Below, piece by piece: positions 50,139 through 58,579 of a DNA stretch of 64,000 nucleotides; positions within the stretch are counted from its first letter, which is position 1; every line of letters begins with the position of its first letter. The stretch comes from Sulfitobacter sp. LCG007 (GTDB lineage: Bacteria > Pseudomonadota > Alphaproteobacteria > Rhodobacterales > Rhodobacteraceae). The DNA lies in the NCBI RefSeq assembly GCF_040801785.1, contig NZ_CP161805.1:1550001-1614000 (forward strand), written 5' to 3'. The notes under the pieces were generated by a model, which was given only the letters and a program-made list of their open reading frames with translations, was not told where the DNA came from and made no database searches. The position numbers were made by a program, and so were the translations under genes.

Positions 50139-50348
50139 GGGCAGGCCGGGCGACCTGCGCCACTGCGCCGCCGAACGGTTCGCATGGGGCAATCGCCTTT
50201 GCCGTGCTTGATCGGCGCATCGCGCCGGATCAATCCGCTGGGTCAGGCGCACTTGATGTTGCCCGTCGCGCCCTATGTCCAATCGGCAGTTTCGGGATGG
50301 CGGGGGCCCGCCTGCCTCGAGTGAACGCGACCAGTGCCGGAGGCCTTC

Positions 50349-51764
50349 TTGACCGCACCTGCCATTGTCTGGTTCCGCCGCGACCTGCGTCTTTCCGACC
50401 ATCGCGCGCTCGATGCAGCCTGTCGCCGTGGGGGTCCGGTTATCCCGGTCTTCATCCGCGACGACACCGTCACATCCCTCGGGATCGCGCCCCAGTGGCG
50501 GCTCGGTCTTGGCCTGGCTCATTTCGCCGAAAGCCTGAGCGAAAGGAACAGCAGGCTGATCCTGCGCAGCGGCGACGCCACCGAGGTGCTGCGCGACCTG
50601 ATCGCCGAGACCGGCGCGACGGCAGTCTACTGGTCCCGGCTTTACGATCCGGCGTCGATCGCGCGCGATACCGCCGTCAAGGACGCGCTGAAGGAGGACG
50701 GTATCGAAGCCGAATCCTTCGACGGGCACCTGATGTTCGAACCCTGGACCGTCGAGACGGGGCAGGGCGGATATTACAAGGTCTACACGCCCTTCTGGCG
50801 CGCCGTGAAGGACCGGGAGGTTGCGACGCCCCTCCGGACTCCTCCGAAGTTTCCCGCGCCGGACTCGTGGCCTTGCGCCGAGACTCTTGAGGACTGGCGG
50901 CTCGGCAAGGGGATGCGGCGCGGCGCCGATGTCGTGCGACCCTACGTGCGCCTCGGAGAGCAGGCCGCGCAAGGCCGGCTCGGGGCCTTCATGGCGCACG
51001 CGATCGAGGATTACACGGACGCACGCGACCGCCCGGCCGAAGACGGCACATCCGGCCTGTCAGAGAACCTGTCGCTGGGCGAGATCAGCCCGGCGCAGTG
51101 CTGGCACGCGGGGATCCGCGCCCGCGAGGAGGGCAAGAAGGGGGCTGAGACCTGGTTGAAGGAACTGGTCTGGCGCGAATTCGCCTATCACCTCATGTAT
51201 CACACGCCCCATATCCTCGATGCGAACTGGCGGCCCGAGTGGAAGAGCTTTCCCTGGCGCGATGATCGGCGCCTCAAGGAGGTAAGGGCCTGGGAGCGGG
51301 GGCGCACGGGTATAGAATTCGTCGATGCCGCCATGCGCGAGCTCTATGTCACCGGGCGCATGCACAACCGTGCCCGGATGATCGTCGCCAGCTATCTCTG
51401 CAAGCATCTGATGGTGCACTGGCGGGTGGGTCAGGCGTGGTTCGACAACCATCTGATCGACTGGGACCCCGCGTCGAACGCGCTCGGCTGGCAGTGGACG
51501 GCCGGGTCCGGGCCCGACGCCTCTCCCTACTTCCGGGTCTTCAATCCCGACACCCAGCGCGAGAAGTTCGATCCCCGGGGCGCCTATCTGGATCGCTGGA
51601 TCGCGGAGGGACGCGAGGCGCCGTCAGATACCGCGCTCAGCTACTTCGACGCGATACCCGAAGGCTGGGGCCTTTCGCCGGAAGACAGCTATCCCGAGCC
51701 TGTCGTCGGTCTGGGCGAAGGGCGCAGCGCCGCACTCGAAGCATATGAAAACAGAAACTTTTGA
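50349..51764 (+). CDS. phrB: Deoxyribodipyrimidine photolyase
   Basis: The ~471-residue flavoprotein repairs UV-made cyclobutane dimers using blue light. It has an N-terminal antenna domain (AIVWFRRDLRLSDHRAL), the FAD region (LVWREFAYHLMYHTP, TGIEFVDAAMRELYVTGRMHNR) and the C-terminal WDPASNALGWQWTAGSG. I propose a TTG start at 50349 because GGAGG ends 5 nt before it and the N-terminus then matches the family. GTG 50334 would include the ribosome site. The cfa gene follows after 84 bp. Confidence 0.94.
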   Translation: MTAPAIVWFRRDLRLSDHRALDAACRRGGPVIPVFIRDDTVTSLGIAPQWRLGLGLAHFAESLSERNSRLILRSGDATEVLRDLIAETGATAVYWSRLYDPASIARDTAVKDALKEDGIEAESFDGHLMFEPWTVETGQGGYYKVYTPFWRAVKDREVATPLRTPPKFPAPDSWPCAETLEDWRLGKGMRRGADVVRPYVRLGEQAAQGRLGAFMAHAIEDYTDARDRPAEDGTSGLSENLSLGEISPAQCWHAGIRAREEGKKGAETWLKELVWREFAYHLMYHTPHILDANWRPEWKSFPWRDDRRLKEVRAWERGRTGIEFVDAAMRELYVTGRMHNRARMIVASYLCKHLMVHWRVGQAWFDNHLIDWDPASNALGWQWTAGSGPDASPYFRVFNPDTQREKFDPRGAYLDRWIAEGREAPSDTALSYFDAIPEGWGLSPEDSYPEPVVGLGEGRSAALEAYENRNF

Positions 51765-51770
51765 AACCGT

Positions 51771-51798
51771 TGATCGACCTGCGCCGTATCACTAGCAT
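51771..51798 (+). promoter_or_regulatory. Candidate RpoE-type promoter before cfa
   Basis: TGATCG (51771-51776), 16 bp, TAGCAT (51793-51798) resembles the Rhodobacter RpoE consensus beginning TGATC in the -35. It sits just before cfa, a known member of that singlet-oxygen regulon. The match is partial. Confidence 0.3.
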
Positions 51799-51848
51799 TA
51801 ACCATGGGGACAGGCGCCGATGGTGCCGGAAGTGAAGGTGGGTTGAGG

Positions 51849-53057
51849 ATGATCCTGACGAGTACGGAGGGCCAGAGCGGCCTTCCAAGATATTTCGCGC
51901 GCGTGTTTGCGGCTGTATCGGAGATGGCGCGCGGGCAGGTGGATTTCCTGCTGCGGGACGGACGGCGGTTTCGGGCGCGAGGTCGTGCGCCGGGACCTGT
52001 CGCGGTGGTCGAGGTGCTGGACGATGACCTCTTCGCGCGCCTGATCCGCGAGGGCTATCTCGGCTTTGCGGACGCCTATCTGGACGGCTGGTGGAGCACG
52101 CCGGACCTTCAGGCGTTCATGGACCTGATCCATGCGGACAACGACGAACTCTACGACGGATTCTCCGGCATGGCGCTGGCACGCGGCTACGAGCGGCTGC
52201 GGTTCTGGCTCAAGGGCAACAGCCGAGGCCAGGCGCGGCGCAACATCCGCCATCACTACGATCTGGGGAACGCGTTCTACGGGCTCTGGCTCGACGATAC
52301 GATGACCTATTCCTCGGCCCTTTTCGAGACGGGTCAGGAAAGTCTCGAGGCTGCACAGACCGCGAAATACGCGCAGATGGTCGACCAGATCGGCGCGCAG
52401 CCCGGCGATCATATCCTCGAGATCGGCTGCGGCTGGGGCGGCTTCGCGGAATATGCCGCCCGCGAGCGCGGGCTGAAGGTGACGGGGCTTACGCTCAGCG
52501 AGGAACAGTACAATTACGCCACTCAGCGCATCGCGCGGGCCGGTCTGTCGGATCTTGTCACCTTCCGGCTGGAGGATTACCGCGACGTCCGTGGCAGCTT
52601 CGACGGGATCGCCTCCATCGAGATGTTCGAGGCGGTCGGCGAACGCTACTGGCCGGTGTATTTCCGGACCGTATCGGAGCGGCTCAAGCCCGGGCGGGCG
52701 GCGACCTTGCAGATCATCACTGTCCGGCATGACCGGTGGGAGATCTATCGCAAGGGCGTGGATTTCATCCAGAAGCACATCTTCCCGGGCGGCATGCTGC
52801 CAAGCCCGGTGGTGCTGCGCGACCAGATACGCTCGGCTGGACTGGCGGTGGAGCGTTCGGTGGAATTCGGGCAGAGCTATGCGATCACGCTCAAGCGCTG
52901 GCATGAAAGCTTCAACGACCGATGGGACCGTATCAGCGCGCTGGGTTTCGATGACCGGTTCCGGCGGATGTGGAACATGTACCTCACATCCTGCGCAGCG
53001 GGCTTCGAGAGCGGATCGTCCGACGTGACTCAGATCACGGTGCGCAAGCCGGCCTGA
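51849..53057 (+). CDS. cfa: Cyclopropane-fatty-acyl-phospholipid synthase family protein
   Basis: The 402-residue SAM-dependent enzyme adds methylene groups to membrane unsaturated fatty acids. It has an N-terminal lipid-binding region, the family HHYDLGNAFYGLWLD, the SAM loop LEIGCGWGGFAEYA (about 189-202) and SIEMFEAVGERYW, FIQKHIFPGG. In Rhodobacter sphaeroides the related cfaA is next to phrA in the RpoE regulon, a close parallel to the phr-cfa pair here. ATG 51849 is preferred to 51804. Confidence 0.93.
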   Translation: MILTSTEGQSGLPRYFARVFAAVSEMARGQVDFLLRDGRRFRARGRAPGPVAVVEVLDDDLFARLIREGYLGFADAYLDGWWSTPDLQAFMDLIHADNDELYDGFSGMALARGYERLRFWLKGNSRGQARRNIRHHYDLGNAFYGLWLDDTMTYSSALFETGQESLEAAQTAKYAQMVDQIGAQPGDHILEIGCGWGGFAEYAARERGLKVTGLTLSEEQYNYATQRIARAGLSDLVTFRLEDYRDVRGSFDGIASIEMFEAVGERYWPVYFRTVSERLKPGRAATLQIITVRHDRWEIYRKGVDFIQKHIFPGGMLPSPVVLRDQIRSAGLAVERSVEFGQSYAITLKRWHESFNDRWDRISALGFDDRFRRMWNMYLTSCAAGFESGSSDVTQITVRKPA

Positions 53058-53119
53058 CATACCTGATTGAAGTCCGGGTGCATCCAGTCTCGCCGCTGGT
53101 CGGTCGATGAACGCTCGGA

Positions 53120-53152
53120 GCGCGGGGATGGACCTGCACGGTGTCCCCGCGC
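53120..53152. terminator. Long GC-rich hairpin after cfa
   Basis: GCGCGGGGA (53120-53128) and TCCCCGCGC (53144-53152) pair perfectly around a 15-nt loop that can pair further (ACC/GGT). There is no T-run. It lies between the converging cfa and chemoreceptor genes. Confidence 0.4.
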
Positions 53153-53245
53153 CCTGACGTCGCTGGATTTACGCGGGACCCCGTCTGCCGCGGCTGTATG
53201 GCGTTCCTCCGCCGGGATCGTTCCGTCGGATGCGGGGTCCGGATA

Positions 53246-55747
53246 CTAGGCCGCCCGGGAGGGTGCACTGCGATCGGCGGGCGGGTTGGCGGCTTGCGCT
53301 ACGAGGAACCGTGCGACGGTCTGAGACAGGCGCGCCTCGAGGTCCGAGAGGTTCTCGGTCAGATCGAGGTTGCCGTGCGCGAGGGTCGAGTTGGCCTGCG
53401 CGAGATTGTCGAGCGTCGCGATGGCGGCGCAGATCCTTTCGACGCCCTGCGCCTGCTCGGTCCCCACAGAAAGGACCTCCTCGATCACCTCGGCGATCGC
53501 TTCGAGCTTCTCGCGGATCTCATTGATGAAGTCGCCCGTCTCACGCACGTTCTGTCCACCCTCGCCGATGCTGTTGACGCTTTCGAGGATAAGCGTGCCG
53601 ATCCTGTTGGAGGCGTCTGCGCAGCGGATGGCGAGGCCGCGCACTTCTGAGGCTACGACCGAAAAGCCCTTGCCGGCCTCGCCCGCACGCGCCGCTTCGA
53701 TCGAGGCATTGACGGCAAGGAGATTGGTCTGGAAGGCGATCTCGTCGATGGTCGAGATGATCTTCTCCATTTCGGACGCCGCGGACTCGATCCGACCCAT
53801 CGTTTCCGTCGCCGCGCCCGCCGCTTGCTGGCATTCCCGGCTCTTGCTTTCAAGCAAGAGCATCAGCTGCCGGCAGCGCCCGAGATTTTCGGCGTTTCCG
53901 GTGATGCTGGTCGAAAGCTGGCTTGTCGCGGATGCGCTTTGCCCCGCCGTTCGCGCCTGATCCTCCGAGCGCCCCGTGAGCTCGGTCGAACTGCCGCGGA
54001 GTGCCTGCGTGGCCGAACGCACCTGTCCGACTTCCTGCGCGATGCCTTCGAACGCGGACTGCAGGCGGTCGAGCGAGGTGTTGGTCGCGGCGCTTATCTC
54101 GGCGAACATGCCAAGGTAGGTATCGGGCATGCGTTCGTCGAGCCGGCCGTCGGCGACGGCCGCCATGATCCGGCCGAAGTCGGTCAGGGCCGCTTCGGTC
54201 ATGGAAGCGATCTTGTTGATGCCTTCGGCGACTTCCGGCCATGCGCCTTCAAGCCCGTCAACCGGCATGCGCCTCGAAAATATGCCGGCCGAGCAGGCAA
54301 GAACCGTGTCCTGCAAGGCGATTACCCCGCGTTCCTGTGCGGCGGCTTCGGCGCGCTGCCTTTCAAGCAATTCTGCATCGTGCTTTCGCTGCGCCTCGAC
54401 CACGCGCTCCGAGACGTCCAGGATCTGGTTCACGCCCTCGCCAAGCGTCAGCGCCGCGTCGCTGAGGTTGTCGAGCTCAAGGCGCCCATCGAAGACACCG
54501 CCCGACACCTTCTTGCAGATCCGTCGTATCCCGTCGGCCGCGCGCACCTCGAGCTTTGCCTGAAGGCGCTGGCTGTTCCGTCGATCCACCTCGGCCCTGC
54601 GGAAGCGTTCGAGCGCGCCGGTGATCTTCGACATGTCCGATTGCGGCGCCTGAACCACGGGCGTGTCGATGTCACCCTCCGCCATGGCCTCGACCCGTTC
54701 GGCGGTGGACCGCAATGCCTTGGCGGTGATCCGCGCCAGAAAACCGGCCACGGCGCCGTAGATGGCCATGATCCCGGCCAGTTGCAGCAGGCCCGACAGG
54801 AGCACGCGATTGGCTTCTTCGACGGCAGCGGACATATGCGCGGAGATCTCGGCCGCGCCCGCGTCCTCGATTTCCTTGTAGATGTCGATCACCCCGGTAA
54901 TGGTCGCGAACCAGGTTTCCGGAGAGACGGCGCTGATCCGCGCCCCGTCGCCAGAGGCGATCAGCGCCCGCAGTTCCTCGACCTCCTGCGCTTCCGGAGA
55001 CGCCTTCATCGCTGCGATCCTGTCGAGAATGGCCGGCGAGGCGATGCCGCCGTAGATCGAGGTCAGCGTGGCTTCCTCGTTCATGAGGCTCTGGAAACGG
55101 GCGTCGATATTCGGCGGGAAAGGACCTTGGGTCGTCTGCGCCTCGGCGAACCCGGCGGCGCCGGTGGCCCTTTCGAGCCCGAGAACGTCCTTGGCGGTCA
55201 TGAGGATGGAATGCCGCTGCACCGCCCGGGCGGCGTCGGAATGGGAAATGTGGCGGCCGATTTCGGGCAGCAGTGCGATGGCGCCGCGATTGAGCGCCGT
55301 CAGCGCGCCCACCGCGTCGGGAAGGGCAATGTCCAGTGCGTCGACGCGGCCGCGCAGATCGGGCAGGGCGTCTATCCTGCCCAGAACCTCCGCCATCGCG
55401 GCGTCGAGCTTCTCCGCGACCGTATGCTTTGCGCGCAAGTCGGCGATGGCCATGCGGAAGGCTTCGATCGCGCCATCCAGCTTGAGTCGCTGTTCGGGAA
55501 GCGCGTCGGCGAAATTCACGCCGCCACTGGAAATGAAACCCGCGCTCGCGCCACGCTCTTTCTGGACCTCATGGGTCATCTGGCCGATGGAAAGCGAGAT
55601 CGTTGTGAGAAGCGCGTCGTTATGGAGCGTCTGACGTACCTGCAGCTGGCGCGCGATCTGCGTTCCGCCATAGACCGCGACCGCGGCAAGTCCCAGAAGG
55701 GCGAGAATGCCCATGGCGCGGGAAACGGCGATGCGTCGGATGTTCAT
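53246..55747 (-). CDS. Methyl-accepting chemotaxis-type receptor with nitrate/nitrite-sensing-like domain
   Basis: The 833-residue receptor has a transmembrane helix near residues 12-30, a long periplasmic helical sensor resembling the NIT domain (MTHEVQKERGASAGFI, then LIASGDGARISAVSPETWFA), a second helix near 315-335, HAMP, and a cytoplasmic signalling coiled coil. The hairpin tip reads DEIAFQTNLLAVNASIEAAR (about 665-685). NIT-type sensors detect nitrate and nitrite in some proteins; the ligand here is unproven. GGGAG precedes ATG 55747. Confidence 0.9.
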   Translation of the reverse strand: MNIRRIAVSRAMGILALLGLAAVAVYGGTQIARQLQVRQTLHNDALLTTISLSIGQMTHEVQKERGASAGFISSGGVNFADALPEQRLKLDGAIEAFRMAIADLRAKHTVAEKLDAAMAEVLGRIDALPDLRGRVDALDIALPDAVGALTALNRGAIALLPEIGRHISHSDAARAVQRHSILMTAKDVLGLERATGAAGFAEAQTTQGPFPPNIDARFQSLMNEEATLTSIYGGIASPAILDRIAAMKASPEAQEVEELRALIASGDGARISAVSPETWFATITGVIDIYKEIEDAGAAEISAHMSAAVEEANRVLLSGLLQLAGIMAIYGAVAGFLARITAKALRSTAERVEAMAEGDIDTPVVQAPQSDMSKITGALERFRRAEVDRRNSQRLQAKLEVRAADGIRRICKKVSGGVFDGRLELDNLSDAALTLGEGVNQILDVSERVVEAQRKHDAELLERQRAEAAAQERGVIALQDTVLACSAGIFSRRMPVDGLEGAWPEVAEGINKIASMTEAALTDFGRIMAAVADGRLDERMPDTYLGMFAEISAATNTSLDRLQSAFEGIAQEVGQVRSATQALRGSSTELTGRSEDQARTAGQSASATSQLSTSITGNAENLGRCRQLMLLLESKSRECQQAAGAATETMGRIESAASEMEKIISTIDEIAFQTNLLAVNASIEAARAGEAGKGFSVVASEVRGLAIRCADASNRIGTLILESVNSIGEGGQNVRETGDFINEIREKLEAIAEVIEEVLSVGTEQAQGVERICAAIATLDNLAQANSTLAHGNLDLTENLSDLEARLSQTVARFLVAQAANPPADRSAPSRAA

Positions 55748-55911
55748 TCGATGGCTCCCGTGGCACTGCAGCCCCACCGGCCTAACCGCAAATCGTCAAC
55801 GAAGGCTCAATAACCGGGGTGATGCGCTACCGGATGTGGGCATCGCCATAAAATCGCCGGAAATCATTGACAATCTGGGCGTGTGAGACGGATTGATCAG
55901 GGACAAGGACC

Positions 55912-56352
55912 ATGCCCGACGCCGCCAGACTGATTGCCGCGCTCTGCGTCGGGCTGATCGGATTCGCCGTGTCTTTCGCGATCATGCCGCTGATGCCGGA
56001 AAGCACGTCGTTCGGGAACTTCATCTGGATCAACCTCGGGCTCGGAATGCTCGCGGGGTGGATCGTGATGGGCAAGCGGGCCGGACGCGGTATCGCCGCT
56101 GCCGTGAACAACGGGCTTGGCGGCGTTGCCGTGCTCGTGCTGTGGGGCCTTTTCGTCTACGCCTGCCATGAGATGTTCAACAAGGCCTTGGCGAACTGGT
56201 ATCGCGATCCGTTCGATGCGGTGATCGCGATCTTCGAGCTGATGGCGGAGTACGGGCTGGTACTGGCGGATCCTGCGGTCTTGATGGTCCTCCTTGGCGG
56301 CGGTATCGTCGCGGGACTTCTAACAGAGCTGGCCTGGCGCAACTGGCGCTGA
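55912..56352 (+). CDS. trgA: TrgA-like tellurite resistance membrane protein
   Basis: The 146-residue membrane protein has about four helices (LIAALCVGLIGFAVSFAIM, NFIWINLGLGMLAGWIVMG, GLGGVAVLVLWGLFVYAC, AVLMVLLGGGIVAGLLTELA). It matches TrgA, first described in Rhodobacter sphaeroides, where trgA, trgB and cysK together raise tellurite resistance. The same order is present here. Its molecular role is unknown. AAGGA precedes the ATG; trgB starts 26 bp later. Confidence 0.9.
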   Translation: MPDAARLIAALCVGLIGFAVSFAIMPLMPESTSFGNFIWINLGLGMLAGWIVMGKRAGRGIAAAVNNGLGGVAVLVLWGLFVYACHEMFNKALANWYRDPFDAVIAIFELMAEYGLVLADPAVLMVLLGGGIVAGLLTELAWRNWR

Positions 56353-56378
56353 ACCGGCGCAAATCTGCAGGGACGATC

Positions 56379-57485
56379 GTGACCAACGTCGTGTTCATGG
56401 GGACGATGCGGTACGTTCCGTTGCTGGAAGTGGTTGTCGGAAGGCTCGATCATCTCGCCCTCAGCGAGGTGCCGCTGCCGGGATATGTCTCGCGCCGGAT
56501 CCGCCATGAGGACTATCCCGTGCTTCTTCCCGACGCAGGGCACTGCGCCACCGGGCTGATGGTCGAGGGTCTGACCGATGCGGACATGATGCGGGTGGTG
56601 TTCTACAACGCCTGTTTCGGATGTTCGCTGACCGAACTGCAGCTCGGAAGGGATACATCCGTCCTGTTCTTCCTGAGCGAACGCGAAGACCTCCGTCTGG
56701 CCGACGTATGGTCGCAGGACGTCTTCGAGCGGACCGGCGCGCAGATGACAACGCTCGCCGCGCAGGAGATCATGAGCTACATGGGCCGCAAGTCGCCGCA
56801 GCAGATCAACGCGATGTTTCCGATGATCAGGGCGCGCGCCGCCTCGCGTCTGCGCGCACGGTCGGCTGCGGGCACCGGTGGCAGCTTCCGGGGGCGGATC
56901 CAGATCGAACGGCGCGCGCGCGAATATGCGGAATTCTTCGCGCTCGACGCGTTCAAGCTGCGACATGAGCGCTTCGACGGCGCGATGAGCGCGGATCTGG
57001 ACCGCGCGGTGTTCATCGCCGCGGACGCGGCGCTGGTGCTGCCCTACGATCCGGAACGCGACCGGGTCCTGCTGGTCGAGCAGTTCCGGATGGGGCCGCT
57101 GGCGCGCGACGACCGTCAGTGCTGGCAGTACGAGCCCATCGCGGGCCGCATCGACGCGGGAGAGACGCCCGCTGCCGCCGCGCTGCGCGAGGCGCGCGAG
57201 GAGGCGGGGCTCGACATCGCCAGGCTGATACCCATCGCGGAAACCTACCCGACGCCGGGAACCTCGTCGGAATACTACTATCTGTATCTGGGCATCGCCG
57301 CCCTGCCGGACGGCATCGGCGGTCATGGCGGTCTTGCGGCCGAGAACGAGGATATACGTTCCCATCTTATCGACTTCGAGGCGCTGATGGGGCTTTGCGA
57401 TACAAGACAGGTCGTTAACGCCCCGCTGGTGATGGCGGCCTACTGGCTGGCAAGACACCGCGAGCGGCTGCGCGCCGAGGCTTGA
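56379..57485 (+). CDS. trgB: TrgB-like Nudix hydrolase with N-terminal GGCT-like domain
   Basis: The 368-residue protein starts at GTG. Residues 1-120 resemble a gamma-glutamylcyclotransferase-like fold (NVVFMGTMRYVPLLEVV, GCSLTELQLG). The C-terminal third is a Nudix domain with the box GRIDAGETPAAAALREAREE, then EAGLDI, of the ADP-ribose pyrophosphatase type. It is the second gene of trgA-trgB-cysK. How it aids tellurite resistance is not established; glutathione and ADP-ribose links are inferences from the domains. Confidence 0.9.
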   Translation: MTNVVFMGTMRYVPLLEVVVGRLDHLALSEVPLPGYVSRRIRHEDYPVLLPDAGHCATGLMVEGLTDADMMRVVFYNACFGCSLTELQLGRDTSVLFFLSEREDLRLADVWSQDVFERTGAQMTTLAAQEIMSYMGRKSPQQINAMFPMIRARAASRLRARSAAGTGGSFRGRIQIERRAREYAEFFALDAFKLRHERFDGAMSADLDRAVFIAADAALVLPYDPERDRVLLVEQFRMGPLARDDRQCWQYEPIAGRIDAGETPAAAALREAREEAGLDIARLIPIAETYPTPGTSSEYYYLYLGIAALPDGIGGHGGLAAENEDIRSHLIDFEALMGLCDTRQVVNAPLVMAAYWLARHRERLRAEA

Positions 57486-57541
57486 GGTCGACCTTGCGCG
57501 CCGCTACAGGTTGGTGCGACCCCAGAGGAAGGCCGACCGAT

Positions 57542-58579
57542 ATGCATGTTGCGAGCGATCTTGCCGCTGCCATTGGAAACACGCCGCTGATCCGTCTCAA
57601 CCGCGCCAGCGACGAGACCGGATGCGAGATCCTGGGCAAGGCGGAATTCATGAACCCCGGCCAGTCGGTCAAGGACCGTGCGGCGCTTCACATCATCCGT
57701 GACGCGGTCGAGCGCGGTGCGCTGCGGCCCGGGGGCACGGTGGTGGAAGGAACCGCCGGGAACACGGGCATCGGGCTCGCGCTTGTCGGGGCGTCGATGG
57801 GATTCCGGACGGTCATTGTCATTCCCGAGACGCAGAGCCAAGAGAAGAAGGACATGCTGCGTCTGGCGGGCGCCGAGCTCGTTCAGGTTCCGGCGGCACC
57901 CTATCGCAACCCGAACAACTTCGTGCGCTACTCCGAGCGCCTTGCGAACGAGCTGGCAAAGACCATCAACGAGGGTGTCCTCTGGGCCAACCAGTTCGAC
58001 AACGTCGCCAACCGGCAGGCCCATGTCGAGGGAACCGGCCCCGAGATCTGGGACCAGACCGGGGGCAGGGTGGACGGCTTCATCTGCGCGGTGGGCTCCG
58101 GCGGGACGCTTGCGGGTGTCGCCATGGCGCTTCAGCCCAGGGGCGTGAAGATCGGGCTGGCCGACCCCGACGGCGCGGCGCTTTACAACTGGTACACGAA
58201 GGGCGAACTCACCATGACCGATGGCTCCTCGATCAACGAGGGGATCGGCCAGGCACGGATCACGAAGAACCTGGAAGGGCTGACGCCGGATTACTGCTAC
58301 AACATCCACGACAGCGAGGCGCTTCCGATCGTCTTCGACCTCCTGCAACACGAGGGTCTCTGCCTTGGCGGCTCGTCCGGGATCAACATCGCGGGTGCGA
58401 TGCGCATGGCGCGCGACATGGGGCCCGGACACACCATCGTGACGGTTCTTTGCGACTATGGCACGCGTTACCAGAGCAAGCTGTTCAATCCCGATTTTCT
58501 CCGCGAGAAGGGGCTACCGACGCCGGAATGGCTGACCGAGTCCCCGGCCTCCATTCCCGGCGTTTTCGAAGACGTATGA
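57542..58579 (+). CDS. cysK: Cysteine synthase A-like protein
   Basis: The 345-residue PLP enzyme makes cysteine from O-acetylserine and sulfide. The PLP lysine is in NPGQSVKDRAA, the phosphate loop near VGSGGTLAGV and the substrate loop in VEGTAGNTGIGLA. Its adjacency to trgAB supports a role in tellurite or thiol stress. ATG 57542 is the family start. The stop overlaps the next gene's start (ATGA). Confidence 0.95.
   Translation: MHVASDLAAAIGNTPLIRLNRASDETGCEILGKAEFMNPGQSVKDRAALHIIRDAVERGALRPGGTVVEGTAGNTGIGLALVGASMGFRTVIVIPETQSQEKKDMLRLAGAELVQVPAAPYRNPNNFVRYSERLANELAKTINEGVLWANQFDNVANRQAHVEGTGPEIWDQTGGRVDGFICAVGSGGTLAGVAMALQPRGVKIGLADPDGAALYNWYTKGELTMTDGSSINEGIGQARITKNLEGLTPDYCYNIHDSEALPIVFDLLQHEGLCLGGSSGINIAGAMRMARDMGPGHTIVTVLCDYGTRYQSKLFNPDFLREKGLPTPEWLTESPASIPGVFEDV

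Noticed and set aside
50208-50233. TGATC-containing inverted repeat as an RpoE promoter for the photolyase
   Set aside because: No suitable -10 sequence lies at the right distance on the plus strand; it remains only an imperfect palindrome.
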